Of a stretch of DNA of 20,268 nt, positions 14,801 through 20,268 are shown piece by piece. The position numbers and the translations under genes were made by a program. This stretch comes from Actinomycetes bacterium (lineage in GTDB: Bacteria > Actinomycetota > CALGFH01), in contig JASLBL010000573.1 of assembly GCA_030146615.1 (NCBI GenBank), forward strand, positions 1-20,268, in the 5' to 3' direction. Numbering within the stretch: the stretch's first letter is position 1; the number at the start of each line of letters is the position of its first letter. The notes below the pieces were generated by a model. That model made no database searches and was not told the origin of the DNA. It saw only the letters and a program-made list of their open reading frames with translations.

Positions 14801-15433
14801 GAGATCGAGCCGTCGATCTACGACGTGCTTACTGGGGAGGCAACTCCGGCAGCGGCGATTCGTGCGACGGGAGTCGCGAACCTCCACGTCTTACCCAGCA
14901 CGATTGACTTGGCTGGTGCCGAGGTTGAGCTGGTGAGTGCGATGTCGAGGGAGACTCGCCTTCGCCGGGCCCTTCAATCCATTGATCACCAGTACGACAC
15001 GATCTTGATCGACTGCCCGCCGTCGCTCGGACTGCTCACGGTGAACGCACTGGCCGCAGCGGATGAGCTCCTGATCCCGATCCAGTGCGAGTACTACGCC
15101 CTTGAGGGGCTCGGTCAGCTACTCCGCAACGTCGAGCTCGTCCGGGCCAATCTCAACCCGGATCTTCGAATCGGCGGAATCGTGCTGACCATGTATGACG
15201 GTCGGACACGTTTGGCGTTGCAGGTCGTCGATGAGGTCCGCAGGCACTTCACGGACGTGGTCTATCAAACCGTCGTGCCTCGGAGCGTCCGGCTTTCGGA
15301 AGCACCGGGCTATGGTGTTCCGATCGCTCTCTACGACCCTCTCTCGCGTGGTGGCATCGCCTATCGTGACCTGACCTTTGAACTCGCGGAGCGAAGTGGC
15401 TTGCTCGCGCCGACCGGAGAAGGAGCCAACTGA
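11879..15433 (+). CDS. parA: chromosome-partitioning ATPase ParA with ~900-residue low-complexity N-terminus
   Basis: The last ~265 of 1184 residues are a standard ParA/Soj ATPase that moves ParB-parS complexes. It has deviant Walker A KGGVGKST (K931, K936), VLVVDLDPQGNASTGLG, Walker B ILIDCPPSLGLLTVNAL, and PRSVRLSEAPGYGVPI near the end. Residues 1 to about 915 are acidic, Ser/Pro/Ala/Gly/Glu/Thr-rich and without a recognisable fold. They include an Ala/Gly-rich segment (about 405-495) and a 16-residue duplication. Two parS sites are read in frame as DVSRET (832-837 and 875-880). The frame is unbroken over 3.5 kb, arguing that it is translated. GTG 11879 is the first standard start but has a weak ribosome site; translation may begin near 11732 instead. 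Starts much closer to the ATPase cannot be excluded. The stop overlaps parB. Confidence 0.85.
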   Translation: MRSASPSAGTAGGAGIAEASPAGERSGRDAAMGRPQDGETPTVSQSREWPFRDTASRQDPAESRLDPIWGADPPDAVRWHMDMTPDQEPTTTSRSPASQPEPPHDPATAERSSPASSPSQSATSSSSSDVDGPSPTVSDSGADGPSSTVAPTGALESATADNGATVFNPTIDAPATDAASSSEIEDAATQTDALSRAEEAGTGVAGSSHRVETEIGWFSTETSANPHARTLSEQLSAERPSDEPATSSSAEGPPAGGRTHHGMGLTPVAGEHRSPELIENGMVHVDPDPEIGSPPRAAGWAEEPAAQVDSEAPGHSPAAARPGGLAPEPSQVRQATSSQGPAFGTSPGETPAPGILEGKDPRVAPDSESVADDDRKDDDAVAQEPQSGTASDPTRSTIPGDATHGTFAGAEAAAGAGGSNGTDASAGAGTSAETGALAAGEALAAPEGTAGAEAPEWTGASAGSDAPAGAATTTGTEATAGAQAPGGEPSTIVDPDQHHPAPPAEGTSAWVAIAPFPATPTSDDELVTTGEGGTGEGSPDELITTDEGGTDQASSSSGSQAVHPGPESALGATEPVDGGERGNTAGAPVGPGGERIPWNEPALPMAWPPGLEPSGGTEQRESPDQDSSDHELMPQPDPTWPRLFGRAPENRDTGGRGELSSAQAPQEFATDSVGESASSEPLPEAPRPVPSASAEWVADEDLPTGHSDVSAEEGDDLVHAVVAGQPDADLSDPRGRDNPPDSAQEIESGPINPAPVVDLTTGEQELAHNLLESPESVGQTMRPGTTAAGGSAEADVLAGDSKSRQANISTATRAEAGEVDVRETSTTLASVDVSRETSAGGGDGMEQERDEAVEDEAAIAVREAVTRAAAEAGVDVSRETGQMAAEVPVDALSEEPSVDTEAAARNARVTFRIHRNSANGLRRVLAVANQKGGVGKSTTAVNIGAYLALAGARVLVVDLDPQGNASTGLGLDHREIEPSIYDVLTGEATPAAAIRATGVANLHVLPSTIDLAGAEVELVSAMSRETRLRRALQSIDHQYDTILIDCPPSLGLLTVNALAAADELLIPIQCEYYALEGLGQLLRNVELVRANLNPDLRIGGIVLTMYDGRTRLALQVVDEVRRHFTDVVYQTVVPRSVRLSEAPGYGVPIALYDPLSRGGIAYRDLTFELAERSGLLAPTGEGAN
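13448..13543 (+). repeat. 48-bp tandem duplication in the ParA extension
   Basis: Two adjacent 48-bp units (13448-13495 and 13496-13543) encode DELVTTGEGGTGEGSP and DELITTDEGGTDQASS. It is one of several internal duplications in the extension; another is DGPS(P/S)TV, twice near 12265-12325. Confidence 0.8.
14374..14389. promoter_or_regulatory. parS: perfect parS site inside parA (first copy)
   Basis: TGTTTCACGTGAAACA is the exact 16-bp consensus, and flanking bases extend the palindrome to 18 bp (14373-14390). It lies within the parA reading frame and encodes DVSRET. It is about 1.06 kb upstream of parB. Confidence 0.97.
14503..14518. promoter_or_regulatory. parS: perfect parS site inside parA (second copy)
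   Basis: A second exact TGTTTCACGTGAAACA, 129 bp (43 codons) from the first and in the same frame, again encoding DVSRET just upstream of the ATPase domain. Confidence 0.97.
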
Positions 15434-16464
15434 TGCGACGCCGTGGTGGCCTTGGCCGTGGACTGGATGCACTGATTCCAAGCAGCCCGCAAGATGACCG
15501 TGAGCCGGTTGCTCAGCCAGTCGACCAGGTGCCGGAGGCGGCAGAGGATGGTGGGGACTCCTCTGGACCGACGTTCGAGCAGCTTCTCATCGACCGGATC
15601 GATCCCAATCCGCATCAGCCCCGTAATGCCTTCGACGAGGAGCCGCTCCAGGAACTCACCGCGAGCATCGAGGCGGTCGGTGTGCTGCAGCCGATCGTGG
15701 TGCGACCCTACGGGGAGCGCTACCAGATCGTGATGGGGGAGCGCCGGGTTCGCGCCGCCAGGACTGCTGGGCTGGAACGCATCCCGGCCATTGTCCGAAC
15801 CACCGAAGACGATCAGTTGCTTCGCGACGCCCTTCTCGAGAACGTCCACCGAGAGGACCTCAACCCGCTCGAGGAAGCAGCCGCCTACGAGCAGCTCCTG
15901 CTCGACTTCGGGATCACGCAAGAGGAGCTGGCGGCTCGCCTAGGGCGGAGCCGACCCGTGATTGCCAACGCAATGCGTCTCCTTCGGTTGCCGGGGAGTG
16001 TCCAGCGCCGGATCGCGGCGAGGACGCTGTCGGCGGGTCACGCTCGTGCCGTCGCATCGCTGGAGGATCCCGTTCAGCAGGAGCGACTCGCCGACCGCAT
16101 CGTGGCCGAGGGACTGACCGTTCGGATGGCCGAGGAGCTCGCCCAGCGAATCAAGAACGGGGAGCCTCTGCTCGGACCGGACGAGCGGGCCCGCGTCCGG
16201 ATGCGACCGGCCATGCAGGCTCCGGGCATGGCGGACTTGGCGGAACGGCTCTCCGATCGCCTCGAGACCCGAGTCCGCGTTCAGCTCGGGAAGCGCAAGG
16301 GCAAGGTGCTGATCGAGTTCGCCACGCTGGATGATCTGCAGCGCATCTGCGATGCGATCGGCCTGGAACAGCGAACCGTCCATCTGGCCCAGACCGCGGA
16401 TCCGCCTGCAGACGACCCGAAGGTCGTCCACGAGGAGCGAACGACAACGCCGGCCACTGCCTGA
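15433..16464 (+). CDS. parB: chromosome-partitioning protein ParB (Spo0J)
   Basis: CTP-dependent DNA clamp that loads at parS, spreads and organises the origin region for ParA and SMC. It has 343 residues. The N-terminus RRRGGLGRGLDALIP is the conserved ParA-interacting peptide. Then come IDPNPHQPRNAFDEEPLQEL, the CTP-binding GERRVRAARTAGLERIPAIVR, the ENVHREDLNPLEEAAAY block and the helix-turn-helix TQEELAARLGRSRPVIANAMR that reads parS. The C-terminal dimerisation domain follows a charged linker. Its ATG overlaps the parA stop by one base (TGATG), so the two are translationally coupled. It is followed by a convergent ddl gene across a repeat-filled gap. Confidence 0.97.
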   Translation: MRRRGGLGRGLDALIPSSPQDDREPVAQPVDQVPEAAEDGGDSSGPTFEQLLIDRIDPNPHQPRNAFDEEPLQELTASIEAVGVLQPIVVRPYGERYQIVMGERRVRAARTAGLERIPAIVRTTEDDQLLRDALLENVHREDLNPLEEAAAYEQLLLDFGITQEELAARLGRSRPVIANAMRLLRLPGSVQRRIAARTLSAGHARAVASLEDPVQQERLADRIVAEGLTVRMAEELAQRIKNGEPLLGPDERARVRMRPAMQAPGMADLAERLSDRLETRVRVQLGKRKGKVLIEFATLDDLQRICDAIGLEQRTVHLAQTADPPADDPKVVHEERTTTPATA

Positions 16465-16648
16465 CGCTTCTGGCGGGGTCTCCTTCGGAACGATCGTACG
16501 GCGCCCTAGCGAGGCGGGCGTCACGGTCGCTTGTCGGCTAACGGCTGGTCGTGTTCGGGGTGGCAAGCCAGGTGTCCTGCAGGGTAGGTACCGCTCGCTC
16601 GTGATCCGTTGGGGGCGGCTGGCGTTTCAGGCAGGGATCCTCACATGG

Positions 16649-16674
16649 CCACGGGAACCCCGCGGGGTTTGTGG
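16649..16674 (+). terminator. possible hairpin terminator after parB
   Basis: The perfect 14-bp palindrome AACCCCGCGGGGTT (16656-16669) is flanked by CCAC (16649-16652) and GTGG (16671-16674), which can extend the stem. It lies about 190 bp after the parB stop and has no T-tract, so termination is only a guess. The surrounding stretch 16465-16731 shows no gene. Confidence 0.35.
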
Positions 16675-16731
16675 AACGGCCACGGAGCCGCAGGGAAGTG
16701 AACCGTCCGGGTGCAGCCACCGGTGTTGGCT

Positions 16732-17024
16732 GGGTGCCCAAGGCGCGCCGGGAGAGGACTAGCAGCTGCAGGGGTGCTCGAGATGCCGGGAGAGGACTAG
16801 CAGGTGCGGGGGTGCTCGAGATGCCGAAGAGGACTAGCGGGGGCTGGGGGCCCAAGGCGCGCCGGGAGGGGACTAGCGACGGCGGGAGTGCCTATGGCGT
16901 CGAGAAAGAACTGGCGGAGCGGGGCCCCAAGGCGCCGGGATAGATGTCAGGGGTGGGGTGCCTAGGCGTGGGAGAACGAGTGAGATCGGGTGCCCAAGGC
17001 GCCGGGGGGGACTAGCGGGGGCGG
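16732..17024. repeat. degenerate tandem repeat array between parB and ddl
   Basis: About eight units begin at 16732, 16772, 16810, 16846, 16886, 16921, 16956 and 16988, each 32-40 bp long. The approximate consensus has two parts: GGGTGCCCAAGGCGCCGGGA, followed by GAGGACTAGCGGGGGC. GGACTAGC is intact in units 1, 2, 3, 4 and 8; CCAAGGCGC is intact in units 1, 4, 6 and 8. Units 2 and 3 share GGGTGCTCGAGATGCCG instead. The last unit runs into the ddl stop codon (CTA at 17012-17014), so the gene end may be derived from, or the source of, the unit. There are no unique spacers of constant length, so it is not CRISPR. Confidence 0.8.
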
Positions 17025-17959
17025 CGGGCGATGGCGCGGTCGGTGAGGTGGGCGGCGAGGTCGGTGAAGGTGAGGCCTGCGGCGTCGGCGGCCATGGGGA
17101 CCAGGCTCGTGGAGGTTAGGCCGGGGCCGGTGTTGACCTCGAGGACGCGGCAGGTGCCCGTGGAGTCGAGGATGGCGTCCACACGGGAGATGTCGCGGCA
17201 GCCGAGGGCGAGGTGGGCGGCGTGGGCTGCCTGGAGGCAGGCGTCGGCGGTGGCCGGGTCGAGGTTGGCGGGAACTCGGAACTCGGCGGCGCCGTGGGTG
17301 TAGCGGGCGGAGAAGTCGTACCAGCCCTCCTTGGGTCGGATCTCGACGGCGGGGAGGGTGGGGAGGCCGTCGACGACCGAGAGGGCCAGTTCGGTTCCTT
17401 GCACCTGCTGCTCGAGGAGGACGGTGTCGTCGTACCCGAAGGCGGCCATGAGGGCGGCTGGGAGTTGGTCGGGGCGCTCGACCAGGCGGATGCCGAGGGC
17501 TGACCCGCCGCGGTTGGGCTTCACGACGATGGGGAGTCCGAGCTCCTCCATGGCTCGGTCGAGCAGGGCCCCGACCCCGAGTTCCCGGAGGGCTCCTTCG
17601 GTCAGGGGGATGGCCGGCGGGACGGAGAGGCCGGCTCGGCGGAGGGCGGACTTGGCGGCCAGCTTGTCGAAGGCGAGGCGGCTCGCGTCGAAGCTCGAAC
17701 CGGTATACGGAATCCCGAGAAGCTCGAGAATTGACGCGACCGTCCCGTCCTCCCCGAAACGGCCATGGAGCGCGAGGAAGGCGACGTCGAACTCGCCAGC
17801 GCTGAGGTTCTCGACCAGCCGGTGGTCGGCGTCCAACCCGCCGACCCGGTAGCCGCGTTCGCGCAGGGCATCGGCGACCCGCTGCCCCGAGCGGAGGGAG
17901 ACCTCCCGCTCGAACGACAGGCCGCCGGCGATGACCGCGACGGAGCAGTCGAAGGTCAC
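17012..17959 (-). CDS. ddl: D-alanine--D-alanine ligase
   Basis: ATP-grasp ligase that joins two D-alanines for peptidoglycan precursor synthesis in the cytoplasm. From GTG 17959 it has 315 residues, typical of short Ddl enzymes. The N-terminal VAVIAGGLSFEREVSLRSG carries the glutamate that binds the first D-Ala amino group. Next come ALHGRFGEDGTVASILELLGIPYTG-type sequence (read in parts), the ATP-grasp lysine in IVVKPNRGGSALGI, WYDFSARYTHG (active-site tyrosine retained in ARY) and the metal-binding RVLEVNTGPGLTSTS. An upstream GTG (18058) would add a low-complexity, unconserved leader with no ribosome site; GTG 17959 follows GGGGTGG and starts at the conserved domain. A related ATP-grasp ligase is less likely given the Ddl motifs. 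The gene converges on parB. Confidence 0.9.
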   Translation of the reverse strand: MTFDCSVAVIAGGLSFEREVSLRSGQRVADALRERGYRVGGLDADHRLVENLSAGEFDVAFLALHGRFGEDGTVASILELLGIPYTGSSFDASRLAFDKLAAKSALRRAGLSVPPAIPLTEGALRELGVGALLDRAMEELGLPIVVKPNRGGSALGIRLVERPDQLPAALMAAFGYDDTVLLEQQVQGTELALSVVDGLPTLPAVEIRPKEGWYDFSARYTHGAAEFRVPANLDPATADACLQAAHAAHLALGCRDISRVDAILDSTGTCRVLEVNTGPGLTSTSLVPMAADAAGLTFTDLAAHLTDRAIARRPR

Positions 17960-18009
17960 CGAGATCCACCCCAGCCAGCCCAGCCCGCCAGGCGTCGCGG
18001 TCCGCCGAC

Positions 18010-18075
18010 GTGGAGGGTCACGGTGCTCCACCGCAGTCGGTCGGGCGCGTTGGCCCACCCCATGTGGAGGGTCAC
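18010..18075. repeat. 12-bp direct repeat upstream of ddl
   Basis: GTGGAGGGTCAC occurs at 18010-18021 and 18064-18075, 54 bp apart. The second copy overlaps the aminotransferase stop codon. Read toward ddl it is GTGACCCTCCAC twice, in the 112-bp gap before the preferred ddl start. A paired operator for a regulator of ddl is possible but unproven. Confidence 0.5.
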
Positions 18076-19364
18076 TGGACTCCGCCCCAGCCGGCGGGGC
18101 GGCCCTGGTCGGCGTCGGGGTCTGTGGCGGGGAGGCCGCCGAGGGCTCGGGCGAGGGCGAGCTCTTCGTCGATGACGCCGGCGAGGCGGCGGACGCCCTC
18201 GCGGATCCGGTCGGGGGGTGGGAAGCAGTAGGACAGGCGCATGCAGGAGGCGCCTTGGCCGTCGGCGTAGAAGGCGCCGCCGGGGACGTAGGCGACTCGG
18301 GCGGTGATGGCCTTGGCGAGCATGGCTCGGGCGTCGAGGTGGTCGGGCAGGCGGACCCACACGTAGAAGCCCCCGGTTGGCCGGGTCCAGGTCACGCCGG
18401 CGGGAACGTCTTCGGCGAGGGCGTCGAGCATCACGTCGCGCCGCTCTCGGTAGAGCTCGCGGAGGTCCTTGAGCGTCTCCCGCCAGGGGTAGTTCGCGAA
18501 CCAGCGGTAGGCGACCGCCTGGGTGAAGCTCGAGGAGCAGAGGTCGGCGGCCTCCTTGACGAGGACCATTCGTTCCCGGAGGGCCGGTGGCACCAGCGCC
18601 CAGCCGATGCGGAGGCCGGGGCAGAACACCTTGGAGAGGCTGCCGAGGTAAACGACGTTGTCGGGATCCAGGGCGCGCAGGGCGTCCGGCGGGTCGCTCT
18701 CGAAGCCCAGCATCCCGTATGGGTTGTCCTCCAGCACGAGGACATGGTGGCGCCGGGCGAGCTCGAGGATCCGCTCCCGGCGGCTGGCGGCCAGCGTCAC
18801 CCCGGCCGGGTTGTGGAAGTTGGGGACGGTGTAGAGGAACTTGACCCGACGGCCGTCACGCTCGAGACGTTCGAGAGTTGCGGCGAGTGCGTCGGGATCG
18901 AGGCCGTCGTCGTCGAGTGGCACATGGCAGACGTCGACCTGGTACTGCGAGAAGGCGGAGAGGGCGCCGACGTAGGAAGGACCCTCGGCCACGATCACGT
19001 CGCCCGGGTCGCAGAACATGCGGGAGATGAGGTCCAGCGCCTGCTGGGAGCCCTCCGTGACCACGACATCGCCGCCGGAACCGCGGATGCCCTCGTGCCG
19101 CATGAGCTCGGTGAGGACCTCGCGCAGCCGCGGGTCGCCCTGGCCGCCGGCGTACTGGAGGGCGGCCGGGCCCTCGTTGGCGAGCACCTCCTGGAGCACG
19201 TTTCCCACGATGTCGAAGGGGAGCGCGGCCGTGAAGGGCATGCCGCCGGCGAGGCTGACGATCTCGGGTCGCGAGGCGACGGCGAACAGCGCCCGGATTT
19301 CGGAGGCGGTCATCGAGCGGGTGCCGCGGGCGTAGCGGTCACGAAACGGGTCATCGGCGCGCAT
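18072..19364 (-). CDS. fold-type I PLP-dependent aminotransferase
   Basis: Class I/II aminotransferase of 430 residues that would move amino groups between an amino acid and a 2-oxo acid, using pyridoxal phosphate. Motifs in order: IVSLAGGMPF at the N-terminus, LQYAGGQGDPRLREVL, VVVTEGSQQALDLI, the cofactor-ring region YTVPNFHNPAGVTL, LVLEDNPYGML, the PLP lysine in YLGSLSKVFCPGLRIGW (K245, codon 18630-18632), and the carboxylate-binding arginine in MRLSYCF. The layout resembles the 2-aminoadipate/aromatic (LysN/MocR-C-terminal) subgroup; substrate cannot be set from sequence. Start ATG 19364 (MRADDPFRDRYARGTRSM) has AAGG just upstream. The frame is open further upstream but only by running antisense to the GNAT gene. 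Ddl follows after 112 bp and may be cotranscribed. Confidence 0.9.
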   Translation of the reverse strand: MRADDPFRDRYARGTRSMTASEIRALFAVASRPEIVSLAGGMPFTAALPFDIVGNVLQEVLANEGPAALQYAGGQGDPRLREVLTELMRHEGIRGSGGDVVVTEGSQQALDLISRMFCDPGDVIVAEGPSYVGALSAFSQYQVDVCHVPLDDDGLDPDALAATLERLERDGRRVKFLYTVPNFHNPAGVTLAASRRERILELARRHHVLVLEDNPYGMLGFESDPPDALRALDPDNVVYLGSLSKVFCPGLRIGWALVPPALRERMVLVKEAADLCSSSFTQAVAYRWFANYPWRETLKDLRELYRERRDVMLDALAEDVPAGVTWTRPTGGFYVWVRLPDHLDARAMLAKAITARVAYVPGGAFYADGQGASCMRLSYCFPPPDRIREGVRRLAGVIDEELALARALGGLPATDPDADQGRPAGWGGVQ

Positions 19365-19381
19365 GACCTTGAAGGATAGCG

Positions 19382-19420
19382 CCACCTGACAACCCCCACC
19401 GGTAGCCCCACCTGACAACC
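19382..19420 (-). repeat. two 26-bp-spaced direct repeats before the aminotransferase
   Basis: On the minus strand GGTTGTCAGGTGG occurs twice (19408-19420 and 19382-19394), exactly 26 bp apart. Similarity continues into GGGCTACC versus CGCTATCC. The proximal copy ends 17 bp before the ATG. Helical phasing (about 2.5 turns) and promoter position suggest an operator or a duplicated promoter element; TATCCT just after the second copy could be a -10. Confidence 0.55.
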
Positions 19421-19473
19421 TCGCCGGGCGGCTGCTAGCATCGAGCCGCTGTCCGGCCCGCGAATACGATCCC

Positions 19474-19602
19474 GTGCTACGAGCCTCGCTGCCATTGCTC
19501 CGCCGTGTTGGGGGGAGTTTCGTCGTGGGCCTCTTCCTCGGCCTCATCTGGGCGTTGCTGATCATCCACCGCCGGCCGCCGCGCTCCTCAGGAGCTTTCT
19601 GA
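19474..19602 (+). CDS. candidate 42-residue single-span membrane protein
   Basis: An open frame from GTG 19474 to TGA 19602 encodes an N-terminus MLRASLPLLRRVGG, one strongly hydrophobic segment (SFVVGLFLGLIWALLII) and a basic tail HRRPPRSSGAF. This looks like a small inner-membrane protein with positive charges on both sides. A shorter form from GTG 19525 has the better ribosome site (GGGAG, 8 nt upstream) but gives only 25 residues. TACGAT at 19465-19470 could be a -10. The stop lies two bases before the GNAT start, so it may be a leader gene coupled to it. No family is recognised. Confidence 0.4.
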   Translation: MLRASLPLLRRVGGSFVVGLFLGLIWALLIIHRRPPRSSGAF

Positions 19603-19604
19603 CC

Positions 19605-20237
19605 TTGGGCCGCAAGCTGGTCCCGCTCGGGACCGAGACCCTCGACCTGGTGCCGGAGCCGTGCCGTCGGTGCGTCTTCTGGGAGCTGGGCGCCAAGGCG
19701 CGGCCGCGTGGTTCGGAGGACGCGGGGCTCCAGAAGGAGGCCTGGCTGTCCTCGGTCGTCCTGGAGTGGGGCCCGGCCGGGCACGTCGTCTCGGTGGACG
19801 GGGAGGTGGCCGGCTACTCGCTCTTCGCCCCGACCCACCTGCTGGAGCAGGTCGGGTTCCAGGCCGCCCGGCCGGTGAGCCGGGACGCCGTCCTGCTCGC
19901 CACCCTGGCCGTCCTGCCCGGGTTCGAGGGACAGGGGATCGGGCGGGTCCTGCTCCAGACGATGGCCCGTGACCTGACCAAGCGGAAGGTGCGGGCGGTG
20001 GAGGCGTTCCCGGACCGGGCCCCGACCCGGCGCGACTGTCGCGTCCCGGCCGGGTTCCTGGAGGCGAGCGGGTTCCAGGTCGTCCGCGAGCACCCTCGCT
20101 ACCCGCTGATGCGCATGGACCTGCGTACCGCCCTCACCTGGCGGGACGCCCGAGAGGCGGCCCTGGAGGCGCTCCGGGTCCCAGCCCCCGCCCAGCCGGC
20201 CCTGCGGCCTGTTCCCTCCTCGCGCCCTCCCTCCTGA
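19605..20237 (+). CDS. GNAT-family N-acetyltransferase
   Basis: A 210-residue acetyl-CoA-dependent acyltransferase of the GNAT fold. The N-terminus has VPEPCRRCVFWELG, a cysteine-containing motif I recall from a GNAT family encoded close to parB in actinobacteria. It continues KEAWLSSVVLEWG, VAGYSLFAPTHLL, then the acetyl-CoA loop LPGFEGQGIGRVLLQ (Q/RxxGxG/A type). AVEAF and YPLMRMDLRTALTWR follow, also typical of that group. The start is TTG 19605 with AGGAG about 10 nt upstream. The C-terminal ~20 residues are Pro/Ala-rich. Substrate is unknown. It is divergent from the aminotransferase and probably uses a promoter in the 19421-19604 interval. Confidence 0.85.
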   Translation: MGRKLVPLGTETLDLVPEPCRRCVFWELGAKARPRGSEDAGLQKEAWLSSVVLEWGPAGHVVSVDGEVAGYSLFAPTHLLEQVGFQAARPVSRDAVLLATLAVLPGFEGQGIGRVLLQTMARDLTKRKVRAVEAFPDRAPTRRDCRVPAGFLEASGFQVVREHPRYPLMRMDLRTALTWRDAREAALEALRVPAPAQPALRPVPSSRPPS

Positions 20238-20268
20238 GGCGAGGCCGGGCAGGGCCGCCGTCGCGGGT

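Noticed and set aside
16465..16731. Possible small RNA or tRNA after parB
   Set aside because: No cloverleaf, no T-loop-like GGTTCRA box and no stable RNA pattern found by eye.
16732..17024. CRISPR array
   Set aside because: Units are contiguous and degenerate, with no constant repeat/variable spacer alternation and no cas genes.
17931..19379. 482-codon plus-strand frame antisense to the aminotransferase
   Set aside because: The aminotransferase with its PLP lysine lies on the opposite strand; this frame has no domain.
19365..20093. N-terminal extension of the aminotransferase to 673 residues
   Set aside because: The added part is antisense to the GNAT gene and has no homology-like features; ATG 19364 matches the family N-terminus.

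Overview
The window is the replication-origin region of a high-GC actinobacterium-like chromosome. The evidence is gene order (gyrB, a DciA/DUF721 gene, recF, dnaN and dnaA on the minus strand; rpmH, rnpA, yidD, yidC, jag/khpB, rsmG, parA and parB on the plus strand), GC-rich sequence with frequent GTG/TTG starts, a GyrB C-terminus close to actinobacterial gyrases, and a GNAT protein with a CRRCVFWE motif that I recall from actinobacterial par regions. I cannot assign a genus. The very long ParA and Jag proteins and the lack of gyrA within the 117 bases visible after gyrB do not match the model actinomycetes I know.

Layout. Bases 1-6902 read leftwards: gyrB (own extended -10 promoter and a 522-bp gap before it), dciA-like, recF (possibly leaderless), dnaN (TTG start), dnaA (TTG start, strong Shine-Dalgarno). 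Two gaps flank dnaA and together probably form oriC. The dnaA-dnaN gap holds a relatively AT-rich stretch and several TCCCCA-core boxes. The dnaA-rpmH gap holds four TCCACA-core DnaA boxes within 49 bp. From 7212 a good promoter drives rpmH, rnpA, yidD, yidC and jag rightwards as a tightly packed run (ribosome, RNase P, membrane insertion, RNA binding), followed by rsmG and then parA-parB. Transcription therefore points away from the origin on both sides.

Segregation module. One near-consensus and three consensus parS sites lie at 3004, 10739, 14374 and 14503, on both sides of the origin. All are in or touching genes: the end of recF, the start codon of rsmG, and two inside parA. ParA is the most unusual gene. 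A normal ~265-residue ATPase is preceded by about 900 residues of low-complexity acidic Ser/Pro/Ala/Gly/Glu/Thr sequence, and the two internal parS sites are read in frame as the peptide DVSRET. YidC (C-terminal tail), Jag (internal linker) and ParA (N-terminus) all carry expanded disordered, repeat-bearing segments.

Right end. Between the convergent parB and ddl genes lies a ~290-bp degenerate tandem repeat (about eight units of 32-40 bp) with recurrent GGACTAGC. Its last unit includes the ddl stop codon. Then come ddl (D-Ala-D-Ala ligase, peptidoglycan precursor) and a fold-type I PLP aminotransferase on the minus strand, each preceded by short direct repeats. Divergent from them are a candidate 42-residue membrane protein and the GNAT acetyltransferase.
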